DNA of 64,000 nucleotides from contig JSYX01000069.1 in assembly GCA_000787465.1 (NCBI GenBank), positions 1 through 64,000 on the forward strand. Reading direction: 5' to 3'. Made by a program: the position numbers and the translations under genes. The notes beneath the pieces are model-generated. The model saw only the letters and a list, made by a program, of their open reading frames with translations, searched no databases and was not told where the DNA came from. Of the stretch, positions 1 through 12,242 are shown in pieces (position 1 is the stretch's first letter; each line of letters opens with the position of its first letter). Source of the stretch: Thermomucor indicae-seudaticae (Eukaryota; Mucoromycota; Mucoromycetes; Mucorales; Lichtheimiaceae).

Positions 1-1826
1 AGACACCTTTTCCTTTGCTCTCCATTGTAATATGTCACTTACCCCCCCCCCCCAAGGGTATTCCCGCTGTGGCAGGGACCAACCGCGCACCTGTTACCAG
101 GGAAAAACCTTCCGTCATGACATAAGAATCTGAATCCAGAAGAACTTACCATCGCATAACTACCCTTGCCGTTGGAGAGATACAACTTGAGCCATACTGA
201 AATCGATATGTCAATAAAAGATCTTGGTGTTGAAGTCACCATTCATCCTTTACCATGACTTTGATTGTCTTGCGAGCAGCAACCTAGGTTGACCTGCTTC
301 TTTTCTTGGTCAAAGGTCTTGCACGAAAGGGATCAAACTATCTTGTATCTTCCATTGTAGCCTCAATAGACGGATTCTTGTGAGATGGACAGTAGAGTCA
401 CGTAGCGTTTCAACGAATGTTCAGATGATAATGCTTGTAGTTTCGAAAAAGAGGAGAAAAGTATGTAAACTACAGAGTGAAACGCCCTCTGTTTAAATAT
501 CTATCTTGGCTGGAACAGATTATGTGGCGTGATTGTAGCAAACCCTTGCAAAGAGAGAGGTTCGAGACCTTCACTTGTATTTCTGATTATATCGATGATA
601 AGTAGTTATATTGTTAATGCTCGGTGCAAACATCCTTCACCCAAACAGTCAGAGGGAAGGTGGAATCAACACAAAAGGGTCATTGTCAGCAACGTCAAAA
701 TGGTTTTTCCGCAAGTGCAAATCAAACGGACCACTCCCATTACGCGTAATCTATTACGCAGCCAGTCGAACGCACAGATGCATAACATAAGCCTTTCTGT
801 AGCGTTTAAGATTCGTATACACGGTGCAAATGTATGTCGATTTCACCGTAAATCTTCGTTAAAGCAGGGCGCAAAGTTCACTTGAAGTTGACGCAGACAC
901 CACCAACCGAGGATGCTAAAGTTTATTCAAAAACCAGCAAACCTACCTGCAAGTGGTCAAACTCCTCGGAACAGCCTTTACATCGGCGGTTCTGGTGACC
1001 GTCCATGTGCCTTTACGGTGTATATATTCGTGTGAATGAGATCTGATGGCCCGTATCCCCTTCTTGTTCGTGTAAAAGCCACTGTATAGTTGTCCACCCG
1101 GATTCAGATGATATCTCTTCAACGGCGATATCCATGCTCCACAGAGGGCAGTCTCGCCAAGAGGACATATCACAACACGCGAGCTGGAAACGTTAGTGTG
1201 GTCTAGGATATACTCGCAACCGTCAAGAAATTTGAAAGGAAACAGGTGAATCAAGTAAAATCTCGAAAGAGGCGCGTATCTTCAGAATCGCACTTGCTTC
1301 CTGTTTTTGAGCGGAGTATCGTGTACAACTCATGAAGTCATGAACAGACAGTTTACCCAATTGGAAATCTGCGTCGTGCTTGTTCGCTGGTCATCGGGAC
1401 AATGACCGGATTTGTTATTTGGCGTGTGGCGCGTTCATTTCTTTGCATGACGTTTTCAAGCCAAATATCGAGAGAAGCAATAAACGACAATTGGCGCATA
1501 TTCGTTGCTACACTCCGCCTTCATACAGGATATCTTCGTTTTCTTGACAGGGGCTTGTTCAACACCAATTCTGCTACACAATCGGCTGGCCTATATAACG
1601 GTACAAGACATCTCTTGGATCATCTCATAATACCCGTGGCTCAAGATAACCTCAGAGCTGTAACGGCTTCACTCTTTTGTTGTCAGGCATCAGGTTTCGA
1701 ATCCGACATCAGTTTAGCCGTAAAAGTCAAGCCAAATTTCTGGGCTCAAGCTTTGTAACGAACGCACTTTACAACCTCCTCCATATAGACTGTTACATGA
1801 CGACTTGACCCTGAGCTTGGAACAAC
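1..1826. other. No supported gene upstream of the RhoGEF
   Basis: Open frames here are short, overlap on both strands and show no recognisable domain. The longest are about 118 residues at 529-885 and 1402-1758 (+) and 103 residues at 943-1254 (-). The 943-1254 frame looks mildly protein-like but has no partner exon that I can join to it. The right part probably contains the promoter and 5' leader of the RhoGEF gene. Confidence 0.5.
42..53. repeat. Poly-C tract (12 C)
   Basis: A run of twelve cytosines lies near the left edge. It is a simple low-complexity tract, and its exact length may be affected by sequencing error. Confidence 0.9.
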
Positions 1827-4800
1827 ATGACGAGTCCAGACGCACATTTACCACCGATATTGGAGTGCGTTCAGTCATCGCAGGAACAGGCGAATCCATA
1901 TAGTCATCAGGGAGCGTATGCCATTCGAAGACGAGAGACTACAGCTCCTGGTTCGCCCATGCCTGCACGGACTACATCCTCTAATAGCCAATGGACTGCT
2001 CCTTTTGACTACAAGGGCGGACCTATACCGGAAGCCATTAAAAACAGCTACGTCCAACAACAATTGCCTATAAGACAACAAAGTTTAGCTGCTTCTTTCG
2101 GGCAAACCTTGCCATCCCAAGAGAATCCAAGTCAAGCAATTGACAAACCTTCTGTTCCTAGCATTGCCAAGAGCTCTTTGGAGAACACGGCGGATAATAC
2201 AGGCTCTTGTGAGTTAAATACCGACAACAGTCCCGTACCGACACGCAAATCGAGTATCAACCGGTCGTCGACTCCAAAACGTACCAAACAGCAGCCCACT
2301 GTTGCTTCGTACAAGCGTCAGACACAGCTTACGCCGACTCTCTCCACCGCTGACACGTTGAACGAAGAAGATGACGAGGATTTTAATTTCAGAGACCGTC
2401 CACCATCCTCTCTCCTCTGTATACAGCCAGTGGTCGCCCGAGACAGTGCTTCGCTATTCTCGCCGCAAACACCAGCAACAGACCATCATCCCTATCAGTT
2501 CCCAGCAGTCGATGCTTCCTCCAAGATAACAGTGTCAACCATAAACAGCGGAGCAACCTGGAATCCGCACAGGCTTACCGAAGAGGAAATGTCTTCGGCT
2601 TCGCCAGATACACCCAGTGATGATCGACGGCCGTCTGAAACAGTCTCTGTGGATACGACGAGTACATCTGTCACAACCCGGTATTGCTCGGATGCATTGG
2701 AAATGTCACCAGAGCTCCCCTTTATGCAAGAAAGACGCAAAAGTTTCCAGACTGGAGGTGAGATTTTTTTTCAAAGCAAAATCTTCCATCCTTTTACTGA
2801 CTTATGGTCAGATATCCGCATGATGCCTAGCCGATCGGATTCTACACTGAGTTTGACGTGTCCTTGCCCGGATGACTTGCCGCAGCGACGCAAAATGAGC
2901 GAAGGAGGTGATAGCTCGATAGCTCTGAGTTCATCACTCGGTGAAGATCCCGCAAGGACGTCGATTTTCCTGCGTATGCAGCAGAAACGTGAGCAGCAGC
3001 GAAAGTCAATTTATGCATACCGATTCTGTCGCAGCAATGTCCCGTCAAACCACCACCATTCAATTATGGTGTATCCTGCTCTTCTATCAGTTGTGGCACG
3101 TGAACTGTATCATAGCTTGGGCACAATGACGCTGCGAAAGAATGACATCGAATATCATGACGTCTTTCATGGAAAAGATGCCGTCGTAAGTGACGATTCG
3201 TGTCGAGACGGACAAACAATGAGTATCATCTGTTTACAAGCAGTATGCGATAGGATCGACTCTTGACAATACTCAGAACGAACGATCGCAATTTGGCGTT
3301 GCTTGTGGGTCGAGCATTGGATGCACAAAATTTTATTCATGACGTGAATTACGAGCATCGACTTCGGGACTCGCTGGACGAACTGTATCGTTTCCATGAA
3401 AAGATAGGATTATCGATGGGAATACAGACGGACGACAGCTATCCCATATCGCCTTTGGACAAAGTAGGAGATCGGAATGGTTCGTAAACAGGGAATGGAT
3501 CGCGGGCGGATAGTGAGCATTTTTTGGAGCGCCTTATTGACCGATCGAGGAAAACAGTAGAAGATGTGGATCTGCCTACAGGCGTATTTACAGTGTTGAC
3601 GGACTGTTACTCGCCTACCTGTTCCCGGGACAGATTATGTTACAGTTTCAATTGCCCTAGGAAAGCGGTAAAGGTGAGCATCTGTGGATAAAGCTGTAGA
3701 CATTGTTTGAAAACTGAATATTTCAATGCTTTAGGAACTGGAGCGTTCGCAAAGCCATTCCTCCTTGAGGGATAAAGTATGTTATTTATGCTAGCAGTTT
3801 CTTTCTGTAGTTAGTCGCTAATAACCTTAAGCTAGGACTCCCAGGAATTGTGGATCCACAGTGTCCCAAAGGAGATCGTACAAGCAACACCTCCTGAAGA
3901 ACGCAAGCGACAAGAGTGCATCTATGAGCTGATTCATACGGAGCAAGATTTCGTCAAAGACCTTCAATACGTGCATAACGTAAGCACGGCAAGCTGACGG
4001 ATACAGATATCTTGTTAACAATTGAGATAGTTTTGGGTGAGGCCGCTGATCACTAGCGAAATTATCCCATCCGAACGTCGGGAACATTTCGTCCAAGAGG
4101 TCTTTTGGAACATGGTTGACATTGAGAAAGTCAACTCGCAACTTTCGCGTGCATTGATCAAGCGCCAGAAAGAGCAATACTTAGTTCCCTACATCGGAGA
4201 CGTCATGCTAGAGTATGTATGCGAGTTTGACCCTTTTGTAGCCTATGGTGCGCATCAGGTCATTGGCCGTTTCAACTTTGAGCTTGAGAAGAAACGAAAC
4301 CCAGAGTTTGCAAAGTTTGTTGAAGTACGTATCATCAAGAACAGTGGGAGCAAACGATCTTAACAAATACGATAGGAAACAGAGCGCAAACCTGAATCAC
4401 GGCGTCTCGAGCTCAACGGCTATCTCACGAAACCGACGACTCGCCTTGGTCGCTACAATCTACTTTTACGGGAGATACTTAAGCGTACGCCTCCGGACAA
4501 TCCAGACTATGAGCTTATTCCTCAGACCATGGAGTTGATCACCGAGTTCTTGGTGCAAGTAAACACTGAGACTGGACGGAGCGAGAACATGTTTTATTTA
4601 CAGCAGATCGAGGATCGCTTATCCTTCAAATCTCCTGCGGACTATGTAGTACGTGTGTCCTGAAATGGTTTGCGGTTCAGTATTCGTTCTCAATATGTTT
4701 TGCACAGGACTTGAGACTCAAGGAAACTGGCCGTCAACTCGTTATGAAAGGAAGGATGAAGCGCAAAGGCAACTCTTCCTCTGAAGCATCTGACCTTCAG

Positions 4801-6601
4801 GTGTTTTTGTTTGACCATTACCTCGTCTTTGCCAAAATCAAACATTACAACCATCTGGAGCACTATAGAGTTTATAGAAAGGTAAGGTTGATTAGAATTC
4901 CTCTCGTGACACTTACGCATAGATGTTTAAAGCCAAAGACAAGCCTATTCCATTAGAGCTTTTAAGCGTTTCGATACCTGGATCAAATACCAGTACCCGC
5001 GCTAAACGAGCGAGTTCTATTCTTCCTTACAGTCGATCTGCAACTGTTCTATCGAACAGTAGTGGGATCTCACCGAAATCATCCACTTCCGAAACGTTAC
5101 TTTCCAACAAGTCAAGCAGCTATCCCATCACGTTTTATCATCACGGAAGGAAAGGCTCTCCACCCTTGACCCTCTATACCTCAGGCGCCGCTATTAGAAG
5201 ATCGTGGATAGAAAAGATCAAGGAACAACAGAAAATCCTCGACGAAAAACGCCGGGTCTTCGCTATAAGGCCATTACTGAAACGGCAGTTTCAGTTGAAT
5301 AACAAGGTCAACAGCTCTGAAATTTTATGTGAGTCTCTGTTTGTGATATGGTAACCACGGTCAGTAATAACCCCAGTCTTGCTGCCTAGACGAAGAGGGC
5401 GGTCGTCGAATCATTGTTGGCGCAGACCAAGGCGTATATATCAGTGAACGACTGAACGAACTCGAGGAATCAGACGAATATGATGAAGATGCATCCTCAG
5501 TTCGTCGTATATTGCCCGTTGAGAAAGTGTCCCAAGTCAGTGTAGTGGACAATTCTCAGCTGCTGGTATTGGCTGACAAGACCTTGTGGACTTTTCCACT
5601 CGATGCCGTGTTGTCTGGAACTGAGTTGAACGTGAAACGTACCCGACCCATCAGTCAACATGCCGCATTCTTTCATGTTGGCGAGTGCATGGGCAAAACA
5701 CTCGTGTGCGTCGTAAAGACGAGTGCTTTGACCCCGACGACCATCCGAGTTCTTGAGCCAGTGGTAGCCGAAGAAGATAAAAAGGGGCGTAAGGCGTTCA
5801 TTAAGCGATTGGTTCGAAGTGGATCCGAGAGTTTAAAACCGTACAAAGACCTGTACTTGCCGAGTGAAGCGTCAGCGATTAATCTCCTCAAGACGAAAAT
5901 GTGCGTTACGTGTCCACAGGAGATAGGCGTAATTGATATGAAGACTTTTGAAGTTCAAGGTATGACATGAGAGAGATTGAAGAGTCTGACAAATCTTTCT
6001 AATAACGGTTTATTCCAGCATTGTTGGACCCAGATGATGAGGAACTTGCTTTCGTCTTTTCCCGTCAAGATATCCGACCTGTCTCGATCTATCGTATCCA
6101 GTTTGCAGAGTACTTGGTCTGCTATAATGGTAAAATCCATCTCTTGGAACAAGATGGACATTTTCACTGACCTGTTAAAGTGATGCATGTAGAATTTGCC
6201 TTCTTCGTTGATCAAAGAGGGAGACTGAAACGTTCCAACTGTCGAATTGATTGGGAAGGCGTTCCTGACTCCTTTGCTCTTTGTTATCCATACATTTTGG
6301 CCTTTGAACCTGAGTTTATCGAAGTCTGGAATATATTAACCGTAAGTGATATGTGCAAGTTGCTTTGCGGCATAACCGATGACTCAACGGATCATATTCT
6401 GGATCAAAGGGGACATTGGACCAATTAATACGAGGCACGCATATCCGCTGTACAAACAGCGACGCAAAGACATCCTCCATTCACGCCACCATGAGCGACC
6501 CGGACAATGACGGGTACCAGCTTGTATTCCAGCTTGACTTGGTCAAGAAGACGCCAGATTTTTTACCTCCACTCTCGACATCCGCGACCTCGACATGGTA
6601 A
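1827..6601 (+). CDS. ROM2: Rho guanine-nucleotide exchange factor (Rom1/Rom2 type)
   Basis: This gene encodes an exchange factor that loads GTP on Rho1 at the plasma membrane and feeds cell-wall integrity and polar growth. The order is the full Rom2 architecture. A long Ser/Pro-rich N-terminus is followed by a DEP-like segment at about 3060-3420 (RNLALLVGRALDAQNF). A DH domain follows at about 3850-4650, with IYELIHTEQDFVKDL and LNGYLTKPTTRLGRYNLLL. A PH domain lies at about 4710-4990 (LQVFLFDHYLVFAKIK), and a CNH domain runs from about 5390 to the stop. The first exon starts at the ATG at 1827. Likely introns are 2758-2811 (54 nt, in frame) and 3186-3253 (68 nt, phase 0), with more through the DH, PH and CNH parts. 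The protein is roughly 1,400 residues. The junction near 3464-3517 is uncertain. The stop at 6599 follows the last CNH-like segment. Confidence 0.93.
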
Positions 6602-6980
6602 CCAAACATCTGCAACGTACCTGGTGTACTTTGTACGCATAATTATCATTTTCATAGCATCTTGTTTCCTTTTTTTGCTTTCTTTTTGTTCTAGTCGCAC
6701 TTATTGTACGCAGTAATTCTTAAACCTCATTTTCCTTAACCCATATCTTAGAGTCTCCAAATGTAAATCTGCAATTGCGTGCCTGATATCACGCTATTAT
6801 CGATTGATCTCGGCAAAGATTCCACACGTCATATTTCTCGATGCTCATCAACGATACAACCTGCTATCCTGTTGCATGTGTCGAAATCACAAAGCCGAAG
6901 AGCACGTCAATAACAGAAGAACTTGGTAAATCAAGACGTCAAGTATATTGCGGTTTTATGGTGAGTACCGAACTGTTCTT
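6602..6980. other. Convergent intergenic region between RhoGEF and eL14
   Basis: This spacer separates two genes that point at each other. It contains T-rich stretches at about 6650-6700, downstream of the RhoGEF stop, which could serve 3'-end formation. I see no gene here. Confidence 0.6.
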
Positions 6981-7721
6981 TTAAGCAGCCTGTTTCTTGG
7001 CTTGAGCGACAGCGGGACCAGTAATGAACCGGCGCTAGAGAGAAAAAAGAAATGAGGAATTTGCTATATTTCAAGAAGGTTGAAGAAGGCTCGATTACCT
7101 TGGCCTTGAGCTTCTGAAGCTTGAAGCGGTCAAAGTCGGTCAAACCAGCACGGATCTTGCGAGTCTCGATCTTCTTGGCCCAGGCAGTCTTGGCCCACTT
7201 GCCCAAGACGTCCTCCTTCTCAAAGAACTTTTTGACAACGGCCTGGCCAGCGTTGCGGGGAAGACCCTTGAGGACAATGTTGGTGAGGGTCATGCGCTTG
7301 TAAGGGAAAGCCTGCCGGGCGACACCAGTCGTAGGACCATCAATAAGAGCCTAATCAAAGCGATTCTGAATATTCTCGTTGTTCAATTGCTTTGCTGGTA
7401 AAAGCAAACCTACACGTCGGTGATCAACAATGTCGACAATGACGGCCAATTTGTTGGAGTCGGGACCATAGTTGATCAGGACAACACGGCCAACCTCGAC
7501 TTGACGCTTGAACGAACCTTGCTAATGAAAAAGGGAAAAACATTAATTAGTAACCATTCAATGGAGTCATTCCGTCTTCGTTCCCGAATTCTGCGTATCC
7601 ATCCATCCATCCATCCATCCATTCCTTCATCCATCCTTCTTTTTTTCTCGGCCGTCATCCATGTCGTCTGTTTCTTTTCTCCTCTTGTCTGTCGCTTTCC
7701 TCCCGTTCAACGTACCACCAT
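6981..7721 (-). CDS. RPL14: 60S ribosomal protein eL14
   Basis: This is a structural protein of the large ribosomal subunit in the cytoplasm. Four exons give a continuous eL14 protein: 7716-7721, 7414-7521, 7099-7350 and 6981-7034. Diagnostic stretches are [27 protein letters not shown] joined to ALIDGPTTG, and [19 protein letters not shown]. The tail ends [14 protein letters not shown] before a TAA. The start is inferred: an ATG at 7721 encodes only Met-Val before a GTACGT donor, and joining it to the acceptor at 7522/7523 gives [15 protein letters not shown], matching the usual eL14 N-terminus. Introns are 194, 63 and 64 nt. The long first intron is typical of ribosomal protein genes and contains an ATCC repeat. 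The first exon is the least certain part. Confidence 0.95.
7597..7622. repeat. (ATCC)n microsatellite
   Basis: About six tandem ATCC units lie inside the first intron of the eL14 gene, followed by a slightly degenerate continuation to about 7640. Confidence 0.9.
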
Positions 7722-8493
7722 GGCTGATATAGTGTGTCAGAGAGACAGAACATACTGGTGTGCATCAACGATTTTAGATTCTCCCCGCCAACTGGGTCGG
7801 TCTTTGAAAATAGACATGTTGGGCCTTGCGCTGCATGAGCAAGACACTTTCGCTCAAGGCACTGCCTATTCAAGTTAAGTATTCTAGATTCTGATAAAAC
7901 GTCTGCGCCGTTCGAAGGTGCTTTTTGCGTTGGCTTGAATCGAGTTTGCGCAAGTGGAAAGGTAAGCTGTGCAGAAAAAACAATTCAACATGCGTGATCT
8001 GGCTTGACAGCGCAAACCTGGTCCTTGGTCCGACGCAAGAAGCATTTATCAAAATGCAGTAGATATGTTGTTAAGTGTATAAGATTTGGATTTCGCTAGT
8101 TTCTATACGAATAAAGACGGCGACAACACAAAGGTACTTTAGCACGGACATCTACTATATTCATTGTATCCGTTTCGGCACTGATCCCGAGAACGTGAAA
8201 TCCTATTGAGGGGCTAAACACGTTGGAAAAAGTCGGATTCTAATCGGCACGTTATGCTAAAGGTGGCGTTAATGTCTTGTAAGTGACCTCTCATCTGGGC
8301 TCAATATACGAATGATGTATGCTCTCTGTAACATCAGGACACGCGCAACTTCACTTGACCACCCGACCCGACTGCATGCGATCATCTGTTAGTGCTAATA
8401 TTATCCATGCTATATGTATTTTATGGGATTTCATTTGTGTCACTTGAATTTCAGCTGTTGGCGGGAAATTCTTGCTTCTGTGCAGCGCTGGTC
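7722..8493. other. Divergent promoter region of eL14 (-) and PPT1 (+)
   Basis: The two flanking genes are transcribed away from each other, so this spacer should hold both promoters. Frames within it are short and without recognisable domains. I could not identify a specific regulatory motif with confidence. Confidence 0.5.
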
Positions 8494-10067
8494 ATGGCGA
8501 ATGTCATCAAGGGGATTCTGTTGCTGGGATTCTTGATCAGTCAAGGTGAGAACTCACACGCTTTGGTTTTCCACAGCTTGTCTCAACAGCGTTTTTGTCA
8601 CAGTATTCGCAGCAGCTTATAAACCGAGTACGTCTCATTTGGAAAGACTAATGTTCAATGGTTTACTGATTGGGGAGGATAACAGTTGTGTTATGGCATG
8701 GCATGGGTGATGACTGCTGTAACCCAGACTCGATGGGCCGTATCACCAAGTTACTTCAGGACCTGTTGCCAGGGACATTTGTGCACAGCGTTCAAGTGGG
8801 AAAAACCCGGAGCGACGATCACGAAGCTGGGTTTTTCGGCATAGTGAACGATCAAGTAAGGGGCGCCAGAAGAAGAAGAGCAGGGGCGGTTGTTCAAAGG
8901 GGTTACGCGAATAAAGAATTCACTTTCGTTCTTGCTAGGTTGACTTCGTATGTGAGCAATTGTCCGGAATACCGGAATTAGCGAATGGATTCAATGCCAT
9001 TGGATTCTCGCAGGTGCATAATTATGTGACCAGGAGAAATATGCATGAAATTGACATTCCCATGATAGGGGGGCCTTTTCTTTAGGTTACCATAACGATG
9101 GCTTGGAAGGGAAAACGAGGAGCGCTGACTTGTACATGTTAGGGCCTACGTGCAACGATGCAACAACCCACCAGTCCATCGACTCATCACGTTTGGGTCT
9201 CCGCATGCGGGTAAATAAAGAAAGCGAAAAGGCAACCTCTTTGGAATTGACTGAGATGATTGTTATGCAGGTGTCTCAGTAAGGAAAAACAAAGAAACAG
9301 TAAAAGGATCTCCCTTATTATTATTATTATTATTACTACTTCAAGGACATTCCCAACTGTATGAATCCTGGTGATGTGTCGTGCGCATTGATGCGGTCTG
9401 TAGTACGATTTGGCGCCTACACAGGATACGTGCAACACCGCGTAGTTCAGGCTCAGTATTTTAGAGATCCAAGAAATTTACAAGGCATGTCGGAGGCAAA
9501 GAGAGAGAAAGCGAAAAGGGATGCTGAAAGAAGTGGCTTTTAGGATATCTGACCAAAAATATCTTTTTACCGGACATAAACAATGAACTGCGCATCAAGA
9601 ATGAAACGTATCGTAATGAACTAATGCGTCTCGATGCATTTGTGATGGTTCGATTTGCAGATGACCTCATGCTGAAGCCAGCGGAATCAGCAGTAAGTAT
9701 CATAGTAACGCAAAAGGGGGTGGGGCAACTGGTTGTCCTAACCCAGGGCCAGTGGTTCTGGACGAACGACGAGCACGGAGACCTCGTGCCGCTTGAAAAG
9801 CAGTCGCTATACAAAGAGGATTGGCTGGGATTGCGAGAGTTGGGGCCTCGCCTGAGATTTCTAGTGAGTCCAGGCCAGCATGTAAGTCATCAAGAAGGAA
9901 TAAAGAAATCATCATCATTATTAACCAAGTTGATTGTTCAGATGCAGATAAGCGATGAGTTCTTTGAGAAAGAAATCGTTTGGCCGTACTTGGCTGCAGC
10001 GGAAGACGAGAATAGTAACACGGACCGAGTTGCTTCGCCTCCTCGGTTGCTACACCAACTGAAATAA
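8494..10067 (+). CDS. PPT1: Palmitoyl-protein thioesterase 1
   Basis: This enzyme removes palmitate from cysteine residues of proteins in the lysosome/vacuole. The start at 8494 opens a hydrophobic signal peptide (MANVIKGILLLGFLISQ). The alpha/beta-hydrolase core follows: VVLWHGMGDDCCNPDSMGRI, the nucleophile elbow GFSQGG with the catalytic Ser, then RCNNPPVHRLITFGSPHAG. Later blocks are NPGDVSCALMRSVVRFGAY and LGLRELGPRLRFLVSPGQH, where the last His matches the family's catalytic His position. The gene has many introns of about 55-60 nt and one of about 130 nt that carries a TTA repeat. The elbow is split: GFSQ ends an exon at 9013, and a 17-nt exon (9069-9085) encodes GGLFF and most of the next Arg. 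The stop is TAA at 10065. Confidence 0.95.
9315..9335. repeat. (TTA)n microsatellite
   Basis: About seven TTA units lie inside an intron of the palmitoyl-protein thioesterase gene. Confidence 0.9.
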
Positions 10068-10215
10068 AAGAACGTCATGTTTATGTTCCGTCTTGGCACA
10101 CAAAAAAGCCTATTTGCCGTCGATCTGTGAGCCCCAAACTCCGCATTTAACATAAAAAGCACTTTGCTTTTCCCTGTTTCTCCCCCATTTCTCTTTTTTC
10201 CCCCTTCGCGACACT

Positions 10216-11070
10216 ATGAAGATACCATTGCTTTTGCTTTTCCTTGTTATCGCCACTACACATTCACTTCCAGTATTACAAAGTGCTGTCGTATCGTCAG
10301 ACGCAGATGAAGGCAACTCAACCGAAAACAGCGACATGTCATTAGAGGTCGATCAACCGTCTTCACTGGGAGTACAGATCGACCGTTTTGCATACCTCAT
10401 ATCGACGCATTGGCAATTCGATCACCTCGAGTCGATCATCACCAACAGTTACAAACATATCGCAGACGAAATGCAAAGCCATATCCAAATCGACATCCAA
10501 TCGACCAGCCCAGGAGAGAAACAGCAGCAACATGTAATGCAAGCAGCAATATCAGACGCGGTGGATCTCGATCTTTTGAAAGCACAGATCTTTGGTGCCG
10601 TTCAATCTCACACTCAGGGCAGCCTGCCTAATGTGTGGGACAAGTTGGGCGACAAACTAAGCCGGCCTGCCATGGAAGCCTACGTGCGTAACCTTGTCCT
10701 TACTTACTGCGAACGGGATGAGAACGATCATGTTGATTACGATTGTCTGGCCGACCACGCCTCCCAGTTACTCTCCGAACTCGACAGATACGTGGCAACC
10801 CACCTGACAAACGTGTTCGCTATCATGAACACCGAATTTCTACCCGACTTGCTAGAACACACCGCAAAAGACCTGGAGCACGTTCTGAATTATTTCAACT
10901 CGGCCTATCTTAACAAGGACGACGTGCGGATAGCACTGCATGTCGTACCATGGCAACATGAACAGGACCAGGTACAAAGCCGATTATTTGACTTGGCAGC
11001 TTCGGCAACCAAAGCATCGCATCGATCACCCAACTTCATTACCGAATTTGCACGCATGGCCAGCATATAG
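10216..11070 (+). CDS. Secreted protein of unknown function (284 aa)
   Basis: I do not recognise this family. It is a single uninterrupted frame, unlike most neighbours. The N-terminus is a clear signal peptide (MKIPLLLLFLVIATTHSLP) with probable cleavage near residue 18. The mature part is mainly helical and acidic and has few cysteines: one in LTYCERD and one in DYDCLAD. There is no second membrane segment, so the product should be soluble and secreted or vacuolar. The start is the first ATG after a pyrimidine-rich stretch, which is typical of a highly expressed fungal gene. It lies only about 150 nt downstream of PPT1 on the same strand. Confidence 0.8.
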   Translation: MKIPLLLLFLVIATTHSLPVLQSAVVSSDADEGNSTENSDMSLEVDQPSSLGVQIDRFAYLISTHWQFDHLESIITNSYKHIADEMQSHIQIDIQSTSPGEKQQQHVMQAAISDAVDLDLLKAQIFGAVQSHTQGSLPNVWDKLGDKLSRPAMEAYVRNLVLTYCERDENDHVDYDCLADHASQLLSELDRYVATHLTNVFAIMNTEFLPDLLEHTAKDLEHVLNYFNSAYLNKDDVRIALHVVPWQHEQDQVQSRLFDLAASATKASHRSPNFITEFARMASI

Positions 11071-12242
11071 AAGGACTATGCACATGTAAAATCTTCCCCC
11101 TTTCCTTCTTGCATCTGTTTTCTTTACTGGCATCTTTTTCTCTCCCTCATATACCCTCTGTTTCTCCTTTTCCATGGCACAAACAGAAAAAAAAGAGATA
11201 TATCTCCCCCTTTACGTTTTCCCTTTCTTGTCATATATTTGTCACTATTTTTAATTCCCTGAAAGCTATTTTTTTCTTTACCCTTTCCTTGTTGTACATA
11301 CCCTACAAAACAAACAAAAGATCGAGATATTTTGCCTTGTGCTGTTCCTGGTAATCCGAATTTTTGTCGAGAAAAAATTTTTTGTTTGATGTGATACAAT
11401 AAATGCGCGCTATAATTGGCACCAAGTGGTTTCCAACCTATGAGATGCTTCACGTGCGATGATCATACAGTAACATCATAGCAAAATTACAGAAAAGATG
11501 CATACATAATCACCCAGACCATTACCATGCAGTAAATAAGGGACCCTTTCCATTCACCAAAGAGAAGTAAACAAAGCCAAGGTGGGTGCGATGTAGTACA
11601 AAACGGGTCGGAAAGGATTGCCGGCATTTCCTGAACGTCGGCGCCGTTTGCTCAGCCTCAGCTTGCCGAAACACCCGGTCCCAACATTTCGGTATCACTT
11701 CATTAATCTCTTCGGTCATTCTAGAACCATGCATCATTACACAGGGGCTATACGCACTCTTTATAGACATACATAAACACGGTATATATGCGTAATTGTG
11801 AGCTATTCGCTGGTTCTAACCAAATCACGTAATAGGGATTTTCGTAATGTTGGTCGCCCTTTGAGGTTACACTGATCGACCATCATAAGGGATTTCTGTC
11901 AGTTCAAGGACGCCGACGCACACAGAAAATTGCAGCAATCTCCGCAAGCGGCTTCGCAGCTAATTTAGATCGACTTGCCCTGATTAATGGTCGGATCCGT
12001 TCTTGTGGATGTAAAGGTCTGCAGGCCGGTTAGAAGGCGCTTGCAGCCGCCATGAAGCGAAGAGTGTACAGTGTGGCGCTTGGCGCGAATCGGATGCAGA
12101 AAATAACACACGTGGCTTGTATTTGCAAATATGAAGACTGACGTACACTATTTCCACAAAGTGATGTCGCTCCTGCTGAAAATACATGTCGCCTTCTCCA
12201 AAAATCAATGTCGCGTAGTCTGTTTTTACATGTCGCAAGAAA
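11071..12242. other. AT-rich intergenic region, no supported gene
   Basis: The first 350 nt are T- and pyrimidine-rich and probably contain the 3' UTR of the secreted-protein gene. At 11580-11700 on the minus strand a basic stretch followed by a hydrophobic segment (NPFRPVLYYIAPTLALFTSL) reads like the last exon of a small tail-anchored protein. It has no start codon and I could not find upstream exons, so I do not call it. Confidence 0.4.

Noticed and set aside
549..580. tRNA-like GGTTCGA motif
   Set aside because: The motif lacks a matching acceptor stem, D arm and anticodon arm in the flanking sequence.
943..1254. Minus-strand coding exon near the left edge
   Set aside because: It is mildly protein-like, but no family, splice sites or neighbouring exons support it.
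11586..11795. Small gene on either strand near 11.5-11.8 kb
   Set aside because: The hydrophobic stretch on the minus strand lacks a start and upstream exons, and the plus-strand frame has no support.
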